In this document: piece by piece, positions 1 to 6,014 of the stretch
Layout of the letters: each line of letters starts with the position of its first letter
How positions within the stretch are numbered: the stretch's first letter is position 1
Virus record (IMG/VR): IMGVR_UViG_3300024255_000107
Location: 1-29,694 of that record
DNA: 29,694 nt
Source: a virus
Strand: one strand, 5' to 3'
Translations under genes and position numbers: made by a program
Notes under the pieces: model-generated
Told to the model about the DNA's origin: nothing
What the model saw: only the letters and a program-made list of their open reading frames with translations
The model's database searches: none

Positions 1-1
1 T

Positions 2-406
2 GCAATCACCCTCATTCAAGATCAAGCACTTCTACTCAAGGGTGGTAAACCTGGTCAAGCAAGAATTGTAAAAGGCGTCGATGATTCGACAGCAGATTAT
101 CAACTTGGTACAAATCTTGGTGAGTTGTCAAACACCCATCCATTCTCAGTAGATGACTTCATTGCTGTAGAGGATGCCAGCACATCTCCTGCAATTAATG
201 CTGCTTTCTTGTCAGCAGGAACAGTAGGTAAGAAAGTTACTGCAGTAACTTCTAATTCTATTAGTACTGATATTGATTCATCTGCCGCACCTGCAGATTA
301 CACTTATGCTTACAGCGGACCTCAAGCAGTAGTCAAGCGTTGTGTAAGTATTGCTGCAACTGGTAACGCAATCGTCGTTGAAGAAGTACAAGTTGTAGGC
401 GGTTAA
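2..406 (+). CDS. C-terminal part of an unrecognised phage protein (5' end outside window)
   Basis: The reading frame is open from the first bases of the window to a TAA at 404-406, giving at least 134 residues, so the gene starts upstream. A TTG at 125 is an internal possibility, but the frame stays protein-like before it. The product is rich in Ala, Val, Ser, Thr and Gly with alternating hydrophobic residues, suggesting a beta-rich fold, and it ends in VVGG. There are no Cys-rich or catalytic motifs. The composition and the position just ahead of virion genes would fit a structural or decoration protein, but that is inference. The stop is followed directly by the ATG of the next gene at 408. 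Confidence 0.6.
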   Translation, partial: AITLIQDQALLLKGGKPGQARIVKGVDDSTADYQLGTNLGELSNTHPFSVDDFIAVEDASTSPAINAAFLSAGTVGKKVTAVTSNSISTDIDSSAAPADYTYAYSGPQAVVKRCVSIAATGNAIVVEEVQVVGG

Positions 407-407
407 T

Positions 408-1715
408 ATGGCGCAAGGTTTTGCATCAGATATTCCACCTGCCCTTAATGGCACCGCTAAGAAATACATTAGAGGTATGATGAAGGGTAAGCACAGGTGG
501 AATAAACTCTATGGAAATCGCTCCAAAGAGGTGATGCATAAGACTGCAAACAAAATGGCTATGGGAGAGATGTCTAAAATGCCACCAACATACAAAGATG
601 TATTTGGAGAAGCAAACAAGTCTGGAGATAATTCTCTTCGCGACTGGTTTGGTAAGAGTAAATCATCTGATGGAACACCTGGTTGGGTACAACTTGGTGG
701 TAAGTATGCAGGAAAACCTTGTGCAAAGCAACCTGGTCAGACTACTAAACCTAAATGTGGGTCTAGTAAGATGAAAAGGAACCTAAATAAAGGCGAAGAG
801 GAAGCAGCATTCCGTCGCAAAAATGCTGAAGACCCAAATCCAGATAGAAAAGGGAAGGCAAAAAACGTGAAGACAGAAGAAAATATGCTAGAGCGTGCCG
901 ATATGTGGCATCCCGATCCTGAGAAGGATAAGAAACTGGGTGGTCCTGGTGCTAATGCTCGTGCCCGTGAAGATGGTGCTAGTTCTAAACCAAAACCTAA
1001 GGAAGATCCTAAGAAACTGAAGAAGGGTGAGTCCTACATGGACTACTCCAAACGTCAGAAGGCATCAAGGCAAAAGTCTGGTACTGCTGCTAGCAGATTA
1101 GCAGCGAAAGGTGCTAAGACTGGATCTGGTGCAAAACCAAAAGAGCGTAAGCGCGACAAGATTGGCAGAGCACTTGGCAATGCACTAGATCGTGTTGCTG
1201 GTATTAAGAAAGAAGAATTTGTAAATGAAGAAGGCAAGAAAGATGCTTGCTATAAGAAAGTAAAAGCAAGTGCAAAGGTTTGGCCTTCTGCATATGCTAG
1301 TGGTAGATTAGTCCAGTGCCGTAAGAAGGGTGCTGCTAGTTATGGTAATAAGTCTGAAGGAATGTCATTCCAACAGTTTCAAGAGAAGTGTTGGCAGGGA
1401 TATAAGCGTGTTGGTATGAAGAAAAAAGGTAATAAGATGGTTCCTAATTGTGTCCCAGAAGAAGTGCAAACCGAAGGAGCAGCCTGGACAAAAAAGTCAG
1501 GAAAGAACTCCGAAGGAGGACTTAACGAAAAAGGACGAAAGTCTTATGAAAAGGAAAATCCAGGATCTGACCTTAAAGCACCAAGCAAGAAGGTTGGAAA
1601 TCCCAGGAGGGCATCCTTCTGCGCTAGAATGAAGGGCATGAGAAAGAGACAGAAACCTTCTAACAACACTGGAGATGACCGTCTGTCGAAGTCATTGCGT
1701 GCTTGGAATTGCTGA
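408..1715 (+). CDS. Lys/Cys-rich modular protein with several small conserved modules (DUF5872/DUF6321-like)
   Basis: 435 residues, strongly basic, low-complexity linkers (about 125-275) between short conserved blocks. Block 1 (about 12-54) contains KKYIRGMMKGKHRWNKLYG. Block 2 (about 75-124) has GWVQLGGKYAGKPCA then KPKCGSSK and resembles DUF5872. Block 3 (277-312) has DACYKKVKASAKVWPSAYAS and LVQCRKKGA. Block 4 (about 320-350) has CWQGYKRVGMKKKG and VPNCVP. Block 5 (359-435) runs from WTKKSGKN to the C-terminal SLRAWNC and resembles DUF6321. Modules of this kind recur, as I recall, in cyanophage and large algal-virus proteins. Function is unknown; a DNA- or capsid-associated protein is a guess from the charge. 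The start at 408 follows the upstream stop with one base between. Confidence 0.75.
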   Translation: MAQGFASDIPPALNGTAKKYIRGMMKGKHRWNKLYGNRSKEVMHKTANKMAMGEMSKMPPTYKDVFGEANKSGDNSLRDWFGKSKSSDGTPGWVQLGGKYAGKPCAKQPGQTTKPKCGSSKMKRNLNKGEEEAAFRRKNAEDPNPDRKGKAKNVKTEENMLERADMWHPDPEKDKKLGGPGANARAREDGASSKPKPKEDPKKLKKGESYMDYSKRQKASRQKSGTAASRLAAKGAKTGSGAKPKERKRDKIGRALGNALDRVAGIKKEEFVNEEGKKDACYKKVKASAKVWPSAYASGRLVQCRKKGAASYGNKSEGMSFQQFQEKCWQGYKRVGMKKKGNKMVPNCVPEEVQTEGAAWTKKSGKNSEGGLNEKGRKSYEKENPGSDLKAPSKKVGNPRRASFCARMKGMRKRQKPSNNTGDDRLSKSLRAWNC

Positions 1716-1719
1716 TCAA

Positions 1720-1752
1720 TTGACAAATTGCATCACTGTGTTACAATAAATA
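1720..1752 (+). promoter_or_regulatory. Sigma70-like promoter overlapping a late-promoter-like motif
   Basis: TTGACA at 1720-1725 and TACAAT at 1742-1747 are separated by 16 bases, a good sigma70-type promoter. The -10 hexamer overlaps AATAAATA (1745-1752), close to the T4-type late element TATAAATA, so the site could serve both early host polymerase and gp55-directed late transcription. CAATT-GACA-AATTG (1717-1730) forms a short inverted repeat around the -35. It sits in the only sizeable gap of this block and should drive the small Cys protein and petE. Confidence 0.55.
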
Positions 1753-1783
1753 GGTAAAACTATACCACGAGGATACTGCAGCA

Positions 1784-2077
1784 ATGACTGATCCAAAAGA
1801 AGTCTCATCTTTTTCTATGGAAAGAAAAGAGTGTGAGAAGTGTGGTGCTGTTTGGTTAAATGGGCAGCACATGTGGACTGGTACTGGAAAGACGGGGAAT
1901 GAATTAGATCTTGCTGGTTTGGTTTGCAACAATATTAGTAGAGAAAATCCAGATTATAATAAGTGTATTAACTCCAAGAGGGGTGAAATTGGTGGTCAAA
2001 CTTGGGAGTATAGAAGAGGATATGTTGAGGGTCAATTGGATGGTCTGATGAAGAAGTCAGCGATGCCTGACAGTTAA
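1784..2077 (+). CDS. Conserved hypothetical small protein with a CxxC pair
   Basis: 97 residues, ATG preceded by GAGGA in the leader at about 1770. The N-terminal half has MERKECEKCGAVWLNGQHMW, in which Cys17 and Cys20 form a CxxC knuckle. Two further Cys (in GLVCNN and NKCIN) could complete a metal site. The C-terminal half is polar and ends in an EGQLDGLMKK helix-like stretch. No signal peptide or membrane segment. It is the first gene behind the promoter at 1720 and precedes petE. I recognise no function; a small zinc-binding protein is the most that can be said. Confidence 0.65.
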   Translation: MTDPKEVSSFSMERKECEKCGAVWLNGQHMWTGTGKTGNELDLAGLVCNNISRENPDYNKCINSKRGEIGGQTWEYRRGYVEGQLDGLMKKSAMPDS

Positions 2078-2128
2078 AAGACATGCATTAAAAGTCTAGT
2101 CATAGATAGTGTAGTTACAGTTTTTTTT

Positions 2129-2452
2129 ATGAAAATTTTAATTGCTTTGATTGCATCATTCTTTATCGCTTTACCTGCATGGGCGGTAGATGTATCGATG
2201 GGTGCTGGTGGCAATTTAGTATTTGAACCGAATGAGATTACAATCTCTGCAGGTGATACTGTGCATTTTATTAATCAAGCACTACCTCCTCACAACATTA
2301 TTGTTGAGGCACGTCCAGATCTCTCTAGAGAATCATTACTATTTGCTCCAGGAGAAACACAAGACGTTGTATTTGCTGACGCAGGGGACTATAATTTCTT
2401 TTGTGGTCCTCACCAGGGCGCTGGCATGACTGGCGTTGTTCACGTAAATTGA
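2129..2452 (+). CDS. petE: Plastocyanin (type I copper electron carrier)
   Basis: 107 residues. The N-terminus is a signal peptide (hydrophobic core to ALPAWA, probable cleavage after Ala19), so the mature protein of about 88 residues would go to the thylakoid lumen or periplasm. Type I copper ligands are all present: His55 (in LPPHN), Cys92, His95 and Met100 in FCGPHQGAGM, the classic C-x2-H-x4-M spacing of plastocyanin. It carries electrons from cytochrome b6f to photosystem I. Phage petE genes are known auxiliary metabolic genes in cyanophages, thought to keep electron flow running during infection. No Shine-Dalgarno is visible: the ATG follows a run of eight T (2121-2128). It is followed after 9 bases by the 6PGDH-like gene. 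Assignment is firm. Confidence 0.95.
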   Translation: MKILIALIASFFIALPAWAVDVSMGAGGNLVFEPNEITISAGDTVHFINQALPPHNIIVEARPDLSRESLLFAPGETQDVVFADAGDYNFFCGPHQGAGMTGVVHVN

Positions 2453-2461
2453 GTTAATTAA

Positions 2462-2938
2462 ATGAAAGTTGGAATGATTGGTCTAGGTCGTACTGGCGAA
2501 GGTATGGCTCGCCGTATGATTGAGAAAGGGATTGAAGTTTGGGGTTACAGTAGTACTAACTATGAGAATGCCTGTGGTCAATATGAAGCAGGACATATTA
2601 GTGGATGTGTAACTTCACTAGAGTATCTTGTCCAAGCAGTTAAATCTGACCGCAACCAATATACTAGTGCTGGGAGAATTCCTGGTATCTTTCAAATTAC
2701 ACTCCCAGAAGTAAAGGTAGAAGACACACTTGATGAGTTACTACCATTACTTGAGGGGGGTGATATTATTATTGATCATAGCACCATTGACATCTCAAAA
2801 TGTCAGGAACTAGAAAAGTATTGTAGTAAGTTAGGTATCTCATATATCTTCTCTGGAGTATATGGGGCAACCCATGCTGTCAATGCATGTTCTAAAATTT
2901 TCCAATCGCTATCACCAGGTAATGCCACACGAATTTGA
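2462..2938 (+). CDS. Truncated 6-phosphogluconate dehydrogenase-like protein, NAD(P)-binding domain only
   Basis: 158 residues with a clear Rossmann N-terminus: MIGLGRTGEGMARRM has the GxGxxG nucleotide loop (Gly7, Gly9, Gly12). Further on, LDELLPLLEGGDIIIDHSTI matches the domain end of the 6PGDH / beta-hydroxyacid dehydrogenase superfamily. Family members are about 290-340 residues (short type) or more; here the protein stops after NACSKIFQSLSPGNATRI, before the all-helical domain that completes the active site and dimer. No continuation of the helical domain is visible in the next frames, so this looks like a 3' deletion. A full cyanophage gnd would feed NADPH production through the pentose phosphate pathway; this copy is probably inactive for that or repurposed. 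It overlaps the next gene by 17 bases. Confidence 0.75.
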   Translation: MKVGMIGLGRTGEGMARRMIEKGIEVWGYSSTNYENACGQYEAGHISGCVTSLEYLVQAVKSDRNQYTSAGRIPGIFQITLPEVKVEDTLDELLPLLEGGDIIIDHSTIDISKCQELEKYCSKLGISYIFSGVYGATHAVNACSKIFQSLSPGNATRI

Positions 2939-3116
2939 TCCATGCGAAGCACCTGTAGAAGGTGAAGTTGATAAGTGGGGGTTTACTATTAAACCTACTA
3001 TTAGTGATGATGAATTAATTCTTATGTGTCTTAAGAATGCTCCTTGTGGTAGTGATAGAAAACAGGCAATAAAGTTAATTAAAATTTACGAGGAAAAAAT
3101 CAATGACTTTATCTGA
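2922..3116 (+). CDS. Hypothetical 64-residue protein
   Basis: Starts at ATG 2922 inside the end of the 6PGDH-like gene, after an AGG in the upstream AGGTA. The product begins MPHEFDPCEAPVEGEVDKWG, has a central hydrophobic helix-like ELILMCLKNA and a charged C-terminal helix (KQAIKLIKIYEEKIN). No match to the missing helical domain of 6PGDH, so I treat it as an independent gene that follows the truncation. The frame extends upstream to 2862, but that would place the start deep inside the neighbour. Function not recognised. Confidence 0.55.
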   Translation: MPHEFDPCEAPVEGEVDKWGFTIKPTISDDELILMCLKNAPCGSDRKQAIKLIKIYEEKINDFI

Positions 3117-3234
3117 TGTCTTACTTTTCGGATCACTACCATTCATATGTGCCACCATTTATTTCGGGCACAGAAGAGGTGAGAATGTCTATTATGAAAG
3201 TGACAAATATGACGGAAATGGAACAGCGCATTAA
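3103..3234 (+). CDS. 43-residue single-pass membrane protein
   Basis: ATG at 3103 is preceded by a good GAGG ribosome site (CGAGGAAAAAATCA), and the frame runs to TAA at 3232-3234. The product starts MTLSDVLLFGSLPFICATIY, one hydrophobic segment (about residues 6-21) followed by a basic HRR stop-transfer and a polar tail. It overlaps the genes on both sides (starts 14 bases before the upstream stop). Probably a small inner- or thylakoid-membrane protein; role unknown. Confidence 0.5.
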   Translation: MTLSDVLLFGSLPFICATIYFGHRRGENVYYESDKYDGNGTAH

Positions 3235-3424
3235 GATGAGACATGCGTTCGCCATGTCATCATTTGCTAGAATGTTCACCCCAAACAGATTAACAAGTGA
3301 AATGAGGAGTCTTTGTCATGAATGGTCTAAGATTGAAGAACAACCACCTACAGGTGATTTGTATCAAGTAGATCGTTATTTTTTAGAACTTTGGAAAACA
3401 TGGTCATTGAAATCGGCATTATAG
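3185..3424 (+). CDS. Hypothetical 79-residue protein
   Basis: The preferred start is ATG 3185, preceded by AGAGGTGAGA. The frame is open back to 3116, but the extra N-terminal residues would overlap the 43-residue gene completely. ATGs at 3209 and 3218 are alternatives. The product is Met-rich near the start (MSIMKVTNMTEMEQRIKM), then mixed helical, with one Cys and several Trp (HEWSKIEEQ, LWKTWSLK). No membrane segment. Function not recognised. Confidence 0.45.
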   Translation: MSIMKVTNMTEMEQRIKMRHAFAMSSFARMFTPNRLTSEMRSLCHEWSKIEEQPPTGDLYQVDRYFLELWKTWSLKSAL

Positions 3425-3480
3425 TAATCTATTGTTTATTTGGATTAATTCTATTCACCTTATCGGTTTTACAAGAATGA
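3400..3480 (+). CDS. 26-residue membrane microprotein
   Basis: ATG at 3400, TGA at 3478-3480. The product is almost entirely one transmembrane segment: MVIEIGIIVIYCLFGLILFT plus six further residues. It overlaps the end of the preceding gene, and its TGA overlaps the ATG at 3477 of the next one (ATGA), the coupling pattern used all through this block. Whether it is translated is uncertain because it is so short. Confidence 0.35.
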   Translation: MVIEIGIIVIYCLFGLILFTLSVLQE

Positions 3481-3629
3481 TGTTGCAATTTGCTAGGTTT
3501 TGTGGGACTGTACTTAACAACCCATATGGATTAGGAATCATGGCATGGTGCCTCGTTTTCGTTCCCATTATAGGAATGTGGGCAGTTCACAAATATGATT
3601 GGCAACATTGGGAACCTTTCAAAAAATGA
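3477..3629 (+). CDS. 50-residue single-pass membrane protein
   Basis: Begins at ATG 3477 (ATGATG), overlapping the upstream TGA; a TTG-initiated extension to 3432 is possible but less likely. Residues about 17-37 (GLGIMAWCLVFVPIIGMWAV) form a transmembrane helix, flanked by a short N-terminal helix and the polar C-terminal tail HKYDWQHWEPFKK. Its TGA overlaps the ATG of the next gene. Role unknown. Confidence 0.5.
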   Translation: MMLQFARFCGTVLNNPYGLGIMAWCLVFVPIIGMWAVHKYDWQHWEPFKK

Positions 3630-3823
3630 ATTTATTATTACGACCTCTAGATAATGTTGCTGATCCTGTGTGGTCAGTGATTATATGTGTGATACTAGCA
3701 GTTGCTGGTGCTTTGTTTGTAGTCATATACATACTAAGAGAAGCATTTGCAGAGTTAGAAAATGGGAGCAATGACACCACCGAGCAGGAAGAGCTGCTAC
3801 AACTTCAGAGTAACGGAGATTAA
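3626..3823 (+). CDS. 65-residue single-pass membrane protein
   Basis: Starts at ATG 3626 in an ATGA overlap with the previous stop. After a short N-terminal stretch a long hydrophobic segment follows (about residues 15-37, VWSVIICVILAVAGALFVVI), then a strongly acidic, Gln-rich tail. The tail region overlaps the start of the nuclease gene at 3762. Small membrane protein of unknown role, part of the run of small membrane genes upstream of the terminase. Confidence 0.5.
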   Translation: MNLLLRPLDNVADPVWSVIICVILAVAGALFVVIYILREAFAELENGSNDTTEQEELLQLQSNGD

Positions 3824-4223
3824 TCGTGTTCTTGATGGTGACACTATTGACGTTACAATTGATCTCGGGTTTGATTTATACAAGAAAGAAAGAGTTAGAG
3901 TTGCAGGAGTTGATACGCCAGAGAAAAGGACGAAGAACTTAGAGGAGAAAGCTCTTGGAATCGAAGCAACCAACTGGATGAAAGAAAAACTAGAAGGTGC
4001 TATTGCTGGTGAAGATGAGTTATCTGTCAGAACTGAGTTAGTTGGTGGTCAGGGTAAGTATGGTCGCCTTCTTGGTTGGTTGTATATCGGAGATGAAGAA
4101 TTGTCTCTCAATGAGCAAATGATCGAGGAGGGTTATGCTCACGCTTATGATGGTGGAACCAAGGATATGAACTTAGAAGCACTAAGAGAAATTCGTAGAC
4201 AGCATGGTACGTTAGTAGAATGA
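3762..4223 (+). CDS. Staphylococcal-nuclease-like (thermonuclease) protein
   Basis: 153 residues of the SNase fold. The catalytic set matches Staphylococcus nuclease: RVLDGDTI gives the metal-binding Asp (Asp27, equivalent to D21), RVAGVDTPE gives Arg46, Asp51 and Glu54 (R35, D40, E43), and KYGRLLGWLY gives Arg102 (R87). Expected activity is Ca2+-dependent endonucleolytic cleavage of DNA and RNA. There is no signal peptide, so it would act in the host cytoplasm, possibly on host DNA for nucleotide recycling; that role is inference. ATG 3771 is an alternative start. Its TGA overlaps the start of a 28-residue membrane peptide (ATGA). Confidence 0.85.
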   Translation: MGAMTPPSRKSCYNFRVTEINRVLDGDTIDVTIDLGFDLYKKERVRVAGVDTPEKRTKNLEEKALGIEATNWMKEKLEGAIAGEDELSVRTELVGGQGKYGRLLGWLYIGDEELSLNEQMIEEGYAHAYDGGTKDMNLEALREIRRQHGTLVE

Positions 4224-4306
4224 TGAGTGGATTATTTGTATTTGGATTTATGATATTGATTACAATAGGAATGGAAATGACTTGGCCTGTGAAGAATAAC
4301 AAATGA
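4220..4306 (+). CDS. 28-residue membrane microprotein
   Basis: ATG 4220 overlaps the nuclease stop (ATGA), and its own TGA at 4304-4306 overlaps the terminase ATG at 4303. The product begins MMSGLFVFGFMILITIGMEM, one hydrophobic helix followed by a short basic tail (KNNK). The exact 4-base coupling on both sides is the main argument that it is translated. Function unknown. Confidence 0.4.
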   Translation: MMSGLFVFGFMILITIGMEMTWPVKNNK

Positions 4307-5952
4307 GTACAACTGAACAGTATCTTGGTAATCCCAATCTAAAGAAAGCAAACGTCGCTACAGAGTTTTCTCCTGAAGAAGTGCAGGAGTATCTTAAGTG
4401 TGCGGATGATCCTGTATATTTCATTCAGACATATATTAGAATTGTTTCTCTGGATAGGGGTTTGATTCCTTTTGACATGTATGATTTTCAGGTTGATATG
4501 ACCAGAAAGTTTCATGACAATAGATTTAATATTGCCAAGTTGCCTCGTCAGTCTGGTAAGTCTACTATCGTTACTTCATACCTTCTCTGGTATGTTCTTT
4601 TTAATGCGAATGTTAATGTCGCAATCCTAGCAAACAAAGCAGCAACCTCCCGCGAGATGCTGCAGAGATTACAACTTAGTTATGAAAACCTCCCAAAATG
4701 GCTCCAGCAAGGTATCCTCCAATGGAACAGGGGCAGTCTGGAATTGGAGAACGGCAGTAAAATCATGGCTGCCTCTACTAGTTCTAGTGCCGTCAGGGGC
4801 ATGTCTTTTAATGTCATATTTCTGGACGAGTTCGCGTTTGTTCCGAACCATATTGCTGACCAGTTCTTTTCATCTGTCTATCCTACTATATCTTCTGGTA
4901 AAAGCACAAAGGTAATTATCATCTCCACGCCACACGGGATGAATATGTTCTACAAGTTATGGCATGATTCCGAGAGAGGTAAGAATGAATATATACCAAC
5001 AGAAGTTCATTGGTCTGCTGTTCCTGGTAGAGATACTGCGTGGAAAGAACAGACTATCAAGAACACTTCAGAACAACAGTTCAAGGTTGAGTTTGAATGT
5101 GAGTTCCTTGGTTCTGTTGATACCCTGATTAGTCCTAGTAAGTTGAGGACTATGCCGTACATAGATCCCATTGCACAGAACAAAGGACTTGCAATTTATA
5201 AACGTGTTGAACCTGAACATAATTATATCATAACAGTTGACGTTGCTCGTGGCACAAGTCAAGATTACTCGGCGTTTTGTGTTATGGATACTACGACAGT
5301 ACCATATGAACTAGTTGCTAGATATAGGAATAATGAAATCAAACCTATCATCTTCCCCAATGTTATTATAGATGTGGCGAGAAATTATAACTATGCGTAT
5401 ATTTTATGTGAGGTAAATGATATTGGTGGACAGGTTGCAGATATTATCCAGTTTGATTTAGAGTATGAAAATCTTCTGATGGTAGCAATGCGTGGTCGTG
5501 CTGGTCAACAACTTGGTCAAGGTTTCTCTGGAAAGAAAACACAACTGGGTGTCAAGATGTCTAGTGCGGTTAAGCAGGTTGGATGCTCTAATCTTAAAGC
5601 ATTGATTGAGGAAGACAAACTCATCATTCCTGATTATGAAACTATTGCAGAACTAACTACTTTTATTGTTAAAGGTCAATCATTTGCTGCAGAAGATGGA
5701 TGTAATGATGACCTTGCTATGTGTCTTGTCATTTTTGCCTGGATGGCGATGCAAGAATACTTTAAACAGATGCACGATAATGATATAAGACAACGTATCT
5801 ATGATGACCAAAGAGAAAATATTGAACAGGATATGGCACCGTTTGGATTTATGTCAGACGGATTAGAAGATGATCATATTATTGATGCTCAGGGTGAGGT
5901 GTGGCAGGTTGCGGAATACGGCGATAAATCCTATATGTGGGAGTTTAGGTAA
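4303..5952 (+). CDS. gp17: Terminase large subunit (packaging ATPase/nuclease)
   Basis: 549 residues, slightly shorter than T4 gp17 (610). The N-terminal ATPase domain has a Walker A-type RQSGKST (82-88) and Walker B VIFLDEF (171-177), followed by the motif III-like IIISTPHG (about 205-212). The C-terminal RNase H-like nuclease has VDVARG (Asp313) and later acidic residues in LCEVND and NDDLAM. It pumps DNA into the prohead and cuts the concatemer at headful. No gp16 (small subunit) candidate is recognisable next to it. It is translationally coupled to the microprotein upstream, and gp18 follows after a 62-base gap with a late promoter. Confidence 0.97.
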   Translation: MSTTEQYLGNPNLKKANVATEFSPEEVQEYLKCADDPVYFIQTYIRIVSLDRGLIPFDMYDFQVDMTRKFHDNRFNIAKLPRQSGKSTIVTSYLLWYVLFNANVNVAILANKAATSREMLQRLQLSYENLPKWLQQGILQWNRGSLELENGSKIMAASTSSSAVRGMSFNVIFLDEFAFVPNHIADQFFSSVYPTISSGKSTKVIIISTPHGMNMFYKLWHDSERGKNEYIPTEVHWSAVPGRDTAWKEQTIKNTSEQQFKVEFECEFLGSVDTLISPSKLRTMPYIDPIAQNKGLAIYKRVEPEHNYIITVDVARGTSQDYSAFCVMDTTTVPYELVARYRNNEIKPIIFPNVIIDVARNYNYAYILCEVNDIGGQVADIIQFDLEYENLLMVAMRGRAGQQLGQGFSGKKTQLGVKMSSAVKQVGCSNLKALIEEDKLIIPDYETIAELTTFIVKGQSFAAEDGCNDDLAMCLVIFAWMAMQEYFKQMHDNDIRQRIYDDQRENIEQDMAPFGFMSDGLEDDHIIDAQGEVWQVAEYGDKSYMWEFR

Positions 5953-5963
5953 GGTTTCAAAAA

Positions 5964-5971
5964 TATAAATA
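5964..5971 (+). promoter_or_regulatory. Late promoter for tail sheath gene
   Basis: A perfect TATAAATA, the T4-type late -10 element recognised by gp55 with host RNA polymerase, lies 43 bases before the gp18 ATG in the gap after gp17. Confidence 0.75.
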
Positions 5972-6014
5972 ATCTTAGACAACCGATGTTGAAATCACCT
6001 AGGAGCATTTAAAC

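Noticed and set aside
2862-3116. The 64-84 residue frame after the 6PGDH-like gene as its frameshifted C-terminal part
   Set aside because: It is too short for the helical domain and shows none of its motifs, so a simple frameshift does not explain the truncation.
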